From Microbispora triticiradicis (GTDB lineage: Bacteria > Actinomycetota > Actinomycetes > Streptosporangiales > Streptosporangiaceae), in contig QFZU02000285.1 in the NCBI GenBank assembly GCA_003260025.2, positions 1 through 49,611 of the forward strand: a stretch of DNA of 49,611 nt, read 5' to 3'. This document shows, in pieces, positions 42,903-49,611 of this stretch. Under the pieces are notes generated by a model. It did not search any database. It worked only from the letters and a program-made list of their open reading frames with translations, and was not told the DNA's origin. Both the position numbers and the translations under genes were made by a program. The first letter of the stretch is position 1. Each line of letters begins with the position of its first letter.

Positions 42903-43445
42903 TCAGTTCTTACGGCGGGACGGAAACGTCCAGAGTCTGTGCGCCAGGTAGCCCAGCGGCACGTTCACGACGATGACCAGCGCCTGCGCCACCATGATCG
43001 GAATCCCGGCGAGCTCCACCAGGAGTGGAACGCCGGTGACCGACGCCGCCAGGAAGCCCAGCCCGACGGCGTAGAACCGCAGGTGGCCCAGCACCCAGGA
43101 CGATCCGGACACGCGGAAGACCATCAGCCGATACCACGGATAGACGACGACCGAGGCGACGAACTGGCTGGTCACGATCAGGAGGAGGTACGGGACCCGA
43201 TGCCCGAGGGCGGCCAGTTGACCGCCGAGGATCGCGTAGTACACCACGGCCGACAACGCGCCGCTGCCCAGGTAGAGCACGCGCCGCCGGTCGAGCGCCG
43301 CGGACAGGACCCGCCGCGCGAGGTGACCGCGCTTCGCGGGCCCGCCGCCGGAGGCCGCGGCCGGCCGGGGAGCGTGACCCCGACCGGGACTTCGGGCGGG
43401 TCCCGGAGCGGATCCCGGCGCGAACCCGGCCGTGTTCCGGCACAC
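42903..43445 (-). CDS. GtrA-family membrane protein
   Basis: 180 aa if started at GTG 43445, just after the aminotransferase stop; the true start is uncertain because the first ~55 residues are Pro/Ala/Arg-rich. The GtrA domain proper starts at LYLGSGALSAVVYY and has four membrane helices ending NVPLGYLAHRLWTFPS. GtrA proteins are thought to flip polyprenyl-phosphate sugars; the partner GtrB-like enzyme would be the GT2 at 37924-38898. Confidence 0.85.
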   Translation of the reverse strand: MCRNTAGFAPGSAPGPARSPGRGHAPRPAAASGGGPAKRGHLARRVLSAALDRRRVLYLGSGALSAVVYYAILGGQLAALGHRVPYLLLIVTSQFVASVVVYPWYRLMVFRVSGSSWVLGHLRFYAVGLGFLAASVTGVPLLVELAGIPIMVAQALVIVVNVPLGYLAHRLWTFPSRRKN

Positions 43446-43447
43446 CG

Positions 43448-44602
43448 TCAGCACACCTCGTAGCGGCGCACCGCGTCGACGACACGAGCCGCGCCGGCCT
43501 CGCCGAGCCCCGCGAACAGCGGCAGCCGTACGAGCCGGTCCGCGACGTTCTCGGTGACCGGGCAGCCGCCGGGGGCCGCCCTGCCGTGCCGCGGACCGGC
43601 CGGGGAGCTGTGCAGCGGCTGGTAGTGGAAAGCCGCCTGCACGCCGTGCGCCGCGAGGTGGGCGATGAACGCCTGCCGGTTGCGCAGGTCGGGCAGGAGC
43701 AGGTGGTAGAGGTGCGCCGGATGCGCGCGGTCGCCGGGGACCGCCGGCTGCGTCACCCCGTTCTCGGCCGCCCACTCCGCCAGGCCCTCGTGATAGTCCT
43801 GCCACACCGCCTGGCGCAGCCGCTGGATCGCGTCGAACGACTCCAGCTGGGCGGTCAGCATGGCGGCGAGGACGTCCGAGGGCAGATAGCTCGACCCGAT
43901 GTCGACCCACTGGTACTTGTCGACCTGTCCCCGGAAGAACCGGCTGCGGTCGGTGCCCTTCTCACGGATGATCTCGGCGCGCGCGGCGAGGGCGGCGTCG
44001 TTGACGAGCAGGGCGCCCCCCTCCCCGCACTGCACGTTCTTCGTCGCGTGGAAGCTCTGCGTCGCCATGAGCCCGAACGACCCGAGGGGCCGGCCCCGGT
44101 AGAGTCCGCCCAGTCCGTGCGCGTTGTCCTCGATCAGGGCCAGGCCGTGGCGTCGCGTCACCGCGCCGATCGCGTCCATCTCGCAGCCCACCCCGGCGTA
44201 GTGGACGACCACGACGGCCCTGGTCCGCTCGGTGATCGCGGCCTCGATCAGGCGTTCGTCGATGTTCAGGGTGTCCGGCCTGCAGTCCACGAACACCGGC
44301 ACCGCCCCGCGCAGTGCGTAGGCGTTGGCGGTCGACACGAACGTGAACGACGGCATGAGGACCTCGTCGCCGGGCCGCAGGTCCAGCAGGATCGCCGACA
44401 TCTCCAGGGCGTGCGTGCACGAGGTCGTCAGCAGGGCGCGGCCGGCGCCGGTCAGTTCGCACAGGAGCCGGCCGGCCCGCTCGGTGAACGGCCCGTCCCC
44501 GCAGGTGAACCCCTGACGTACCGCCTCCGAGAGGTAGGCGAGCTCGTTGTCCGCCACGTGGGTCCGGTTGAAGGGGACGGCCTTCGGGCTGGTTGTGCTC
44601 AC
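43448..44602 (-). CDS. wecE: dTDP-4-oxo-6-deoxyglucose transaminase (WecE/RffA-like)
   Basis: 384 aa from GTG at 44602. DegT/DnrJ/EryC1 fold type I aminotransferase; the PLP lysine is Lys188 in SFHATKNV and the cofactor Asp is in LIEDNAH. Long stretches match my recollection of E. coli WecE: TSCTHALEMSAILLD, PGDEVLMPSFTFVSTANA, VVHYAGVGCEMDAI and the C-terminal FHYQPLHSSPAG. It would use glutamate to make dTDP-4-amino-4,6-dideoxygalactose from the RmlB product. It begins the operon with gtrA and the methyltransferase gene. Confidence 0.88.
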   Translation of the reverse strand: MSTTSPKAVPFNRTHVADNELAYLSEAVRQGFTCGDGPFTERAGRLLCELTGAGRALLTTSCTHALEMSAILLDLRPGDEVLMPSFTFVSTANAYALRGAVPVFVDCRPDTLNIDERLIEAAITERTRAVVVVHYAGVGCEMDAIGAVTRRHGLALIEDNAHGLGGLYRGRPLGSFGLMATQSFHATKNVQCGEGGALLVNDAALAARAEIIREKGTDRSRFFRGQVDKYQWVDIGSSYLPSDVLAAMLTAQLESFDAIQRLRQAVWQDYHEGLAEWAAENGVTQPAVPGDRAHPAHLYHLLLPDLRNRQAFIAHLAAHGVQAAFHYQPLHSSPAGPRHGRAAPGGCPVTENVADRLVRLPLFAGLGEAGAARVVDAVRRYEVC

Positions 44603-44712
44603 CGCCGTAGTGAACAACGGCCCCGCGTCCCCCCACCGCCGCCGCCGCGCGTGGTTGGCGAAACATGGCGCAACCCTTACGGCGGCGGGGGCGGGGCCGG
44701 GGATCGGCCGGC

Positions 44713-45852
44713 CTACCGCGCGTTGACGACCTGCACCACCTCGTTGGAGGTGCTGGGCGCGAAGCGCACCCACGCCTCGGCCTGCGCCGTGAGACCGCCG
44801 AGGTAGACGGCGGTGATGTGGTGCTCCCCCACCGACAGCGCCGAGGTCGTGAACGTGGCGGGCGTGTCGGCGCCGGTCTGCATGCCCGTGCCGATGACGA
44901 CGCCGTCGTCCTTGAAGAGCACCCTCCCGGCGGGTGCCAGCGTGCCGCTGCGGGGGCGGACCCGCGCGGTGAACGTGACCGGGAACTTCGCCTGGGAGGG
45001 GTTGGGCGAGGAGGTCAGCTGGGTCGTGGTGCCGGGGTCGAACGGCAGCATGACACGGGTCGGCGGCGGAACGACGGCGTTGATCTCGTTCGCGCCGTCA
45101 CCCACGTTGTCGGCCTCGGTGGTGCCCTCGATCGTGACCGTGTTGTCGAGGAGGAGGGTCCGTCCGTCGACGACGGCGCCCTCCGCGACCTTGATCGAGC
45201 CGCGGGCCAGGACGGTGCCGCGGAAGGTGGAGTACGTCCCGAGGACGGCGCCCTCGGTGGCCTGCCAGAAGACGTTGTCCGCCTGCGCTCCGCCCGTCAG
45301 CGTGACGTTGCTGACCCTGGCCGTGGTCAGCGTGGCCGCGCGGAAGACGAAGACCGCGTCCGGGTTCCCTCCGGCGTCGATGACGAGCGTGCCGTCGATG
45401 CGGAACGTCCCGTCCGCCGAGTCGTAGACGCCGGGGGTCCTGCGGGTGCCGCCGAGCTCGGCGGGCACGGTGACGGCGGGGCCCCGAGCCGAGATGTCGT
45501 CGTACGCGGCGGTGGCGTCGGCCATCACCTGCGCCGCCTCGGCGTCACCGGCGTGGACGTCCCCCTCGACCACCCCCGGCGGGAAACCGGTGACGGCGGT
45601 GCCGGGGCTGACGTCGACGTCCCCGGTTATCAGGGTCATGTTCGTGCTGATGACCGTGCCCGCCGCGAGCACCGCCGTGTGCTCGGCGGCGCCGAGGTCC
45701 ACCGGGGGCTGGTCCGCGCTCGCGCGGCCGTCCGTCACGACGAGGACGCCCGCTACCAGGGCCGCGACGAGGACCCCGGCAAGGGCCGCGTACAACCACA
45801 CCGCGGTGGCACCGCGTGGGAGAAACCGGCGGTGACCGGCGACTGCCGCCAT
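44713..45852 (-). CDS. Secreted DUF3494 ice-binding-like protein with Ig-like domain
   Basis: 379 aa from ATG at 45852, with GGAGGAG upstream. A hydrophobic signal segment (17-40) is followed by a DUF3494 domain (about 50-245) with LGAAEHTAVLAAGTVISTN, VDVSPGTAVTGFPPG, TPGVYDSADGTF, DAVFVFRAATL and VFWQATEGAVLGTYSTFRGT. This is the beta-solenoid of type 1 ice-binding proteins and related adhesins. An Ig-like (Big) domain follows (270-375). No sorting signal is seen at the C-terminus. Paralogous to the next gene. In a soil actinomycete adhesion may be more likely than ice binding. Confidence 0.9.
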   Translation of the reverse strand: MAAVAGHRRFLPRGATAVWLYAALAGVLVAALVAGVLVVTDGRASADQPPVDLGAAEHTAVLAAGTVISTNMTLITGDVDVSPGTAVTGFPPGVVEGDVHAGDAEAAQVMADATAAYDDISARGPAVTVPAELGGTRRTPGVYDSADGTFRIDGTLVIDAGGNPDAVFVFRAATLTTARVSNVTLTGGAQADNVFWQATEGAVLGTYSTFRGTVLARGSIKVAEGAVVDGRTLLLDNTVTIEGTTEADNVGDGANEINAVVPPPTRVMLPFDPGTTTQLTSSPNPSQAKFPVTFTARVRPRSGTLAPAGRVLFKDDGVVIGTGMQTGADTPATFTTSALSVGEHHITAVYLGGLTAQAEAWVRFAPSTSNEVVQVVNAR

Positions 45853-45967
45853 GAGAGGACTCCTCCTTCTCGGGGATCCGGCCCTGCCGCGTGGCCGTCC
45901 CGGACGGGACGATCGGCGCGGTGGCCTGCCCGCGCGTAAGCATTGGGTAAGGGACCGGCAGGGACAC

Positions 45968-46021
45968 GGCCGGACACCGGGCCGGGGCGTTTCGTTGCCC
46001 GTTCTTTGCCCGGTGCCGGCC
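45968..46021 (-). terminator. Imperfect hairpin after the large DUF3494 gene
   Basis: GGCCGGACACCGGGC (45968-45982) pairs with GCCCGGTGCCGGCC (46008-46021) with one bulge, seven bases past the stop at 46028. The rest of the 175-base gap holds only the ribosome site of the next gene. Confidence 0.45.
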
Positions 46022-46027
46022 GTTCGT

Positions 46028-48097
46028 TCAGCTCTGCTGGAACACGACGTCGACCCAGTAGTTCGACGAGCGGAAGGTGCTGGACGGGAAGGTGTCGCTG
46101 GCGCTGTAGGCGTACACCCCGTTGCCGCCCGACGCGCCGTCGGCGGGCGCGGTCAGTGGCCCGTTGGTGCGCGGCGAGGTGAAGTACGGCCTGGTCACCG
46201 AGTAACGCCCCGAGGTGTGGTACGAGGCGACATAGGTGGTGCCCGCGGTGACGGGGACGGGGTCGGGGAAGTCGACCTGCTGCCATCCGGAGGCGGTCTC
46301 GTTCGTGAAGGTCGCGGTCGCCAGCTGTGTGCCGCCGGAGGTCCACAGGCTGCCGATGTGGGTCCCGGTGTTCAGCGGGCCCTTGTAGAAGCGGACCCCG
46401 GTGACCATGCCGCCGGTCGCGGAGGTGAACTTCACGCCGAGCACCGCGTCCTGGTCGTCGGGCTGGTTGACGACGGCGGGGGTCGTGGTGTTGTCCCAGA
46501 GCGTCTGTGAGGGGGTGAACATGACGTCGACCCAGTAGTTCGACGCCCGGTAGCTGCTGGTCGGGAAGGTGTCGCTGGCGCTGTAGGTGAAGACCCCGTT
46601 GCCGCCCGACGCGCCGTCGGAGGGCGCGGTGAGGGGGCCGTTGGTGTACGCCGAGGCGAAGTAGGGCCGGTTCATCGCGTAGAAACCGGACGTGGTGTGG
46701 TACGAGGCGATGTACGTGGTGCCGGAGCTGATGGCGACGGGGTTGGGGAAGTCCATCCGCTGCCATCCGGTCGCGGTCTCGTTCGTGAAGGTGACGGTGG
46801 CGAGCTTCTGGCCGTCGGACGTCCATAAGCTGCCGGTGTGGGTCCCGGTGTTCTGCGAGCCCTTGTAGAACTTGATGCCGGTGACGACGCCGTCCACCGC
46901 CGCCTGGAACTTCACGCCGAGCACCACGGCCTGCGGGTCGTTCCGTGACGCCTGGTCCGGGGTCACGGAGTCGCTCCACAGGCTGACGCTCGACACGCTC
47001 TGCACCAGCTCCGGCGAGGTGCTCGGGGCGAAGTGGATGACCGCCTCGCCGTCGAAGGTGTCGCCGCCGAGGTAGACGGCCGTGATGCGGTGCTGCCCGG
47101 CGCTGAGGCTCGACGTGGTGAGCCTGGCGGGATGCCCGTCGTCGTGGTAGTCAGTGCCGATGACCGTCGTCCCGTCCTTGAACGCCACGTAGCCCGCGGG
47201 GACGATCGACCCCGACTGCGCCTGGACGTTGGCCGTGAAGGTCACCGCGTCCCCGGTGTCGGACGGGTTGAGCGAGGAGGTCAGGCTCGTGGTCGTGGGC
47301 GGGTTGTTCGGCACCGTCACGCGGGTGGCCGGGGGGCTCGTGGTGCCCTGCAGGCCGATCGTGTTGTTCAGCGAGAACAGCCGTCCGTACACCGCGGCGC
47401 CCGAGCTCACCGACACCGCGCCGGAGGCGAGCACGTTCCCGCGGAAGGTGCAGAACGTGCCCAGCGACGCGGTGCCGCTGAGCTGCCAGTACACGTTGTC
47501 CTCCTGGGCACCGTTCACCAGGGCGATGTTGCTCACGCCGCCGGCGGTGAGGGTGGTGCCCCGGAAGACGAAGACGGCGTCGGGGTCGGCCTGCGCGTCG
47601 AGCGTGAGTGTGCCGTTGACGGTGAAGGGGCCGGTGGTGGAGTCGTAGACGCCGGGGGTCCTGGTCGTTCCGCCGAGGGCGGGTGGGATCGTGGCGTTCG
47701 GCGACATGGCCGTGATGGCGTTGTACGCGGCGACCACGTCGGCCTTCGCGCCGGCGGCCGCGGCGCCGGTCCGGATGGAGCCGCTCACGGTGCCCGGCGG
47801 GAAGCCGGTCACCGTGGTCCCCGGGCTCACCCCGAGATCCCCGGTGATCGAGGTGAGGTTGGTGTTCGTCACCGACGTCCCCGCCAGCACCGCGTACGTG
47901 TCCGCGTCGCCGAGCGTCAGGGACGGGTCGGCGCTCGCGCCGCCGGGGATCGCGACCCCCGGTGCGAGCATGGCGAACAGAGCCGTGAGGACGGCCGAGA
48001 GGCGGCGCCGTACGGTTCCGCCCGCGCCGGGACGGCGTCCGCGACCCGATGTCCGTACGGCGGGCTCCCGCCCGCGTTTCATCGCATTTCCATCCAT
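46028..48097 (-). CDS. Secreted DUF3494 protein with Ig-like and two DUF4082 domains
   Basis: 689 aa from ATG at 48097, chosen because GAAAGG lies seven bases upstream; a start 12 codons earlier lacks this. A basic N-terminus and signal peptide end near GASADPSL. Domains in order: DUF3494 (about 55-260; DTYAVLAGTSVTNTNLTSIT, VTGFPPGTV, DAVFVFRGTTL), Ig-like (about 270-365), DUF4082 copy 1 and copy 2 (last ~320 residues). DUF4082 is usually a surface carbohydrate-linked beta-sandwich. I do not recall this exact combination. No anchor motif. It may be a secreted adhesin. Confidence 0.9.
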   Translation of the reverse strand: MDGNAMKRGREPAVRTSGRGRRPGAGGTVRRRLSAVLTALFAMLAPGVAIPGGASADPSLTLGDADTYAVLAGTSVTNTNLTSITGDLGVSPGTTVTGFPPGTVSGSIRTGAAAAGAKADVVAAYNAITAMSPNATIPPALGGTTRTPGVYDSTTGPFTVNGTLTLDAQADPDAVFVFRGTTLTAGGVSNIALVNGAQEDNVYWQLSGTASLGTFCTFRGNVLASGAVSVSSGAAVYGRLFSLNNTIGLQGTTSPPATRVTVPNNPPTTTSLTSSLNPSDTGDAVTFTANVQAQSGSIVPAGYVAFKDGTTVIGTDYHDDGHPARLTTSSLSAGQHRITAVYLGGDTFDGEAVIHFAPSTSPELVQSVSSVSLWSDSVTPDQASRNDPQAVVLGVKFQAAVDGVVTGIKFYKGSQNTGTHTGSLWTSDGQKLATVTFTNETATGWQRMDFPNPVAISSGTTYIASYHTTSGFYAMNRPYFASAYTNGPLTAPSDGASGGNGVFTYSASDTFPTSSYRASNYWVDVMFTPSQTLWDNTTTPAVVNQPDDQDAVLGVKFTSATGGMVTGVRFYKGPLNTGTHIGSLWTSGGTQLATATFTNETASGWQQVDFPDPVPVTAGTTYVASYHTSGRYSVTRPYFTSPRTNGPLTAPADGASGGNGVYAYSASDTFPSSTFRSSNYWVDVVFQQS
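46031..46990 (-). repeat. Tandem duplication encoding two DUF4082 domains
   Basis: Copy 1 (46508-46990, 161 codons) and copy 2 (46031-46507, 159 codons) share long near-identical words, for example FTNETATGWQ/FTNETASGWQ, TNGPLTAPSDGASGGNGV/TNGPLTAPADGASGGNGV and SNYWVDV. The DNA is also conserved, so the duplication is fairly recent or kept alike by recombination. Confidence 0.85.
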
Positions 48098-48140
48098 TTC
48101 CTGACCTTTCTCGCATAATCGGGCGAATGCCACATGACCC

Positions 48141-48202
48141 TGCGCGTCGCAGTGGGACTTTCTATACGAACCGGCTCACGGAGCCGAGAGATGCGACGCG
48201 CA
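48141..48202 (-). promoter_or_regulatory. Promoter of the DUF3494 gene inside an 11-base inverted repeat
   Basis: TGCGCGTCGCA (48141-48151) and TGCGACGCGCA (48192-48202) are perfect 11-base arms, centres 51 bases apart. Between them are a minus-strand -10 TATAGA (48166-48161) and a second dyad CGGCTC-ACG-GAGCCG (48172-48186) just upstream of it. No TTGACA-like -35 is present, so an alternative sigma factor or activator may be needed. Confidence 0.5.
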
Positions 48203-48282
48203 AACGATGACGCGAGGAAGGTCGCCACGGAATGGATGATTGCCGTGCCGATAAACAGGATCTATATGCGGATGAAGAAGAT

Positions 48283-48375
48283 CTACGAAATGACCACTCG
48301 GGTTGGATGGTACTCCCGGGCCTTCGGAGTTTCCATACGGTCCACTCCTTTTGCTACGCCCGGCTCCGCTTTCAT
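48283..48375 (-). CDS. Small ORF (30 codons, or 17 from the internal ATG) in the DUF3494 leader
   Basis: The frame starts MKAEPGVAKGVDR and continues METPKAREYHPTRVVIS to TAG at 48283. The internal ATG at 48336 has an excellent ribosome site, AAAAGGAG, eight bases upstream, so a 17-residue peptide METPKAREYHPTRVVIS is the most likely product. The first codons repeat the GNAMK start of the downstream protein. It may be a decayed duplicate or a leader peptide. Confidence 0.3.
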   Translation of the reverse strand: MKAEPGVAKGVDRMETPKAREYHPTRVVIS

Positions 48376-48454
48376 CGCATTTCCAGATACGCGATGCGGC
48401 TTTTGCGCCGGGCGTTTCCGGCCGCCCTGCCGTCGGCCGTGCGGTAGAGCCGGG

Positions 48455-48490
48455 GGTGGGCCGGGCGGTGGGCCGGGCGGTGGGCCGGGC
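48455..48490. repeat. Three tandem 12-base repeats
   Basis: GGTGGGCCGGGC occurs three times exactly, directly downstream of the collagen-like gene; the last copy runs into the left arm of its terminator. Confidence 0.85.
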
Positions 48491-48508
48491 GGGAACTCCG
48501 CCCGGCCC
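48482..48508 (-). terminator. Terminator hairpin of the collagen-like gene
   Basis: GGGCCGGGCGG (48482-48492) and CCGCCCGGCCC (48498-48508) form an 11-base perfect stem with a 5-base loop, seven bases past the stop on the minus strand. Confidence 0.7.
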
Positions 48509-48515
48509 CGGACGG

Positions 48516-49502
48516 TCAGGACACGACGGCGAACGGACGGCAGTTGCCCGGCCAGGCGGGGACGCCGCCGGTGCCCGGGGCCGGGAAGACGGTGCACCGG
48601 GTCTGCGCCACCTGATCGGCGGTGGCCACGGTCACGTACAGGTCGTTGCCCGTGCCCGCCAGCTCGGCGTCCACCGAGGCGGCCAGCACGCCGGCGGGGT
48701 AGCCCGCGACGTGGGACAGGTCGTACCAGGTGTTCGTGCGTGGATCCCGGACCAGCGTCCGGCCGTCGCCGGGCACCCGGCCGAGGAACGTGAGGAGCGA
48801 CCCGGGATTGCCGACGAACGAGGTCGAGTCCACGCTCGTCGTGGGTCCGGCGGGCCCGGGCGGCCCTTGCGGACCCGCCTTCCCCTCCGGTCCGGCCGGT
48901 CCCCGCGCTCCGGCGGGCCCGGGCGGTCCTTCCGGGCCGGCCTTCCCCTCCGGTCCCGCGGGTCCTTCGGCTCCTTCCGGTCCTGCGGGTCCTTCCGGTC
49001 CTTCGGGCCCTTCCGGTCCTTCGGGCCCTTCGGGCCCCATGGGGCCTTCCGGCCCGGGTGGTCCCTGCGGCCCCCGCTCGCCGGTCTCTCCCGCGGGTGC
49101 GGCCGCGCCCCGCTCCCCGGACGAGCCGGACGGGGCGGACAGGGCGAACGGGACGAACGGACCGGCGGGGCCGCCCGCTCCCGACAGCCAGGGCGGCGCG
49201 GACGGCAACGGCCGGATGGCGCGGCCCGAGTCTCGGGACCCGCCGTCGTCGTCCCACAGGGGCACGACTCCCGCCGGTCCGGCCGGCCGGGCCGGCGCGG
49301 CGGCCCCCGTCCCACCCGAAACGGCCCCCGCCCCACCCGAAGGCGCGGGCCGCGAAGCGGCCGCGGGGCCGTCTCCTCCGGCCGCGTCGTCCCAGGACCA
49401 GGGCGGTGCGGCGGTCACGGCGCCGGCCCCTCCCCGTGCGCCTGCACCGTTCGTCGCGCGTGCGCCGCGCGGCGTGCACGGCCGCTTCCTCGCCTTCTTC
49501 AC
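48516..49502 (-). CDS. Collagen-like (Gly-X-Y repeat) protein
   Basis: 328 aa from GTG at 49502. Residues 1-130 are Ala/Gly/Pro-rich and disordered-looking, 138-220 form about 27 Gly-X-Y triplets ([19 protein letters not shown]), and 225-328 a globular C-terminal domain ([19 protein letters not shown] ... [10 protein letters not shown] ... NCRPFAVVS) with two cysteines that may form a disulfide and act as the trimerisation or binding head. I see no signal peptide and no ribosome site before the GTG, so the 5' end may be lost or the protein exported otherwise. Next to the DUF3494 genes it suggests a cell-surface locus. Confidence 0.82.
   Translation of the reverse strand: MKKARKRPCTPRGARATNGAGARGGAGAVTAAPPWSWDDAAGGDGPAAASRPAPSGGAGAVSGGTGAAAPARPAGPAGVVPLWDDDGGSRDSGRAIRPLPSAPPWLSGAGGPAGPFVPFALSAPSGSSGERGAAAPAGETGERGPQGPPGPEGPMGPEGPEGPEGPEGPEGPAGPEGAEGPAGPEGKAGPEGPPGPAGARGPAGPEGKAGPQGPPGPAGPTTSVDSTSFVGNPGSLLTFLGRVPGDGRTLVRDPRTNTWYDLSHVAGYPAGVLAASVDAELAGTGNDLYVTVATADQVAQTRCTVFPAPGTGGVPAWPGNCRPFAVVS
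48843..49091 (-). repeat. Collagen-type 9-base repeat tract
   Basis: This segment encodes the Gly-X-Y stretch. Its centre is a near-perfect array of 9-base units encoding GPE triplets (two spellings of glycine-proline alternate), so it is prone to slippage and length variation. Confidence 0.9.
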
Positions 49503-49516
49503 GCCGCGGTCCGCCG

Positions 49517-49611
49517 GACCGTGCGGACGCCCGCGAGCGCGCCGAGCGCCGGGCGGGCAACGCCGCCCGCAACCTCAAGAGCGCGGGCCTGCCGCGCATC
49601 GTCGCCGGCAA
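49517..49611 (+). pseudogene. Possible ABC-F protein fragment without 5' part (runs off the window)
   Basis: The plus frame beginning at 49517 reads [19 protein letters not shown] and then [11 protein letters not shown], which resembles the inter-domain linker of ABC-F ATPases (a basic helix followed by GLPxIxxG). Upstream in the same frame there is no Walker A or other ATPase motif, because the space is taken by the antisense collagen-like gene. If the reading is right, the ABC-F gene lost its first half at about 49500. Short match from memory, so low confidence. Confidence 0.3.

Larger units (their letters stand above)
48077..48385. repeat. Two copies of a 16-base word at the DUF3494 gene start and leader
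   Basis: TTTCATCGCATTTCCA occurs at 48077-48092 (codons for GNAM of the DUF3494 protein) and again at 48370-48385, 293 bases upstream of it in the transcriptional sense. The upstream copy also encodes GNAMK in frame with the small ORF below. This looks like a duplicated gene start. Confidence 0.7.
48098..48515. other. 418-base leader region of the large DUF3494 gene
   Basis: The segment 48134-48400 is clearly less GC-rich than its neighbours. It holds the nested dyads with a TATAGA -10, a small ORF with a strong ribosome site, the 16-base repeat, and next to the collagen gene a terminator and three 12-base repeats. No full-length gene is present. Confidence 0.6.

Noticed and set aside
48134-48793. 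219-codon plus-strand frame in the DUF3494 leader and collagen antisense region
   Set aside because: No ribosome site at its start, no domain, and the second half is the reverse of the collagen-like gene; the region reads better as a minus-strand leader.
48843-49091. Short regular repeats that might be a CRISPR array
   Set aside because: The 9-base periodicity has no spacers and encodes Gly-X-Y triplets in frame.

Overview
The window is very GC-rich (roughly 70% or more), uses GTG starts freely, packs genes with 4-base GTGA/ATGA stop-start overlaps, and carries actinobacterial hallmarks: a PAC2 protein next to cobalamin-dependent metH, a HemD-like/winged-helix NnaR in a nitrate operon, and several apparently leaderless promoters. 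It looks like a chromosomal segment of a filamentous actinomycete, plausibly of the Streptosporangiales. I see no rRNA, tRNA, CRISPR array, transposase or phage gene.

Left part (1-8190): a truncated PfkB-type sugar kinase gene divergent from a TetR regulator; an FHA-domain protein; a site-2 protease with CBS domains divergent from a Cas4-like RecB-family nuclease; and a NarL-type two-component pair whose two genes are linked by a 22-codon mini-ORF. Next (8188-14540) comes a complete oligopeptide/dipeptide ABC importer operon in the order oppC-oppA-oppB-oppD-oppF, preceded by a 360-base leader region containing a large nested dyad. A small membrane protein, a HAD phosphatase, metH and the PAC2 gene follow (14537-20383).

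Middle part (20435-32388): a maleylpyruvate-isomerase-like/SRPBCC/ArsR stress cassette with two clear operator dyads, an orphan ribbon-helix-helix protein with dyads in its promoter, and an assimilatory nitrate system. The latter is narK (own intrinsic terminator), then nasA, an FAD electron-transfer subunit, nirB, nirD and nnaR, all translationally coupled, then a CbiX/SirB-type chelatase that may serve siroheme synthesis for NirB. Nitrate would be imported by NarK, reduced to nitrite by NasA and its FAD partner, then to ammonium by NirBD; NnaR, itself HemD-like, is probably the pathway co-activator.

Right part (32902-49611): a Tat-exported peptidoglycan amidase; a cell-surface glycan cluster (33796-44602) with a WbpA/WecC-like UDP-sugar dehydrogenase, RmlB, long-form RmlA, a GNAT acetyltransferase, a GT2 glycosyltransferase, a WbqC-like protein, a large GT-C-like membrane protein, a methyltransferase, GtrA and a WecE-type aminotransferase. 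This gene set resembles the enterobacterial common antigen sugar pathway (dTDP-Fuc4NAc plus a HexNAc-uronic acid). Beyond it lie two DUF3494 (ice-binding-like) secreted proteins, one with an Ig-like module and two DUF4082 domains, and a collagen-like protein. At the right edge a plus-strand fragment resembling the linker of an ABC-F protein starts with no visible 5' part, suggesting a rearrangement boundary. The most interesting unexplained items are the nested inverted repeats around the ice-binding gene promoter, the opp leader and the 60-base hairpin at 8107-8166, the ECA-like glycan cluster, and the adhesin/collagen locus.
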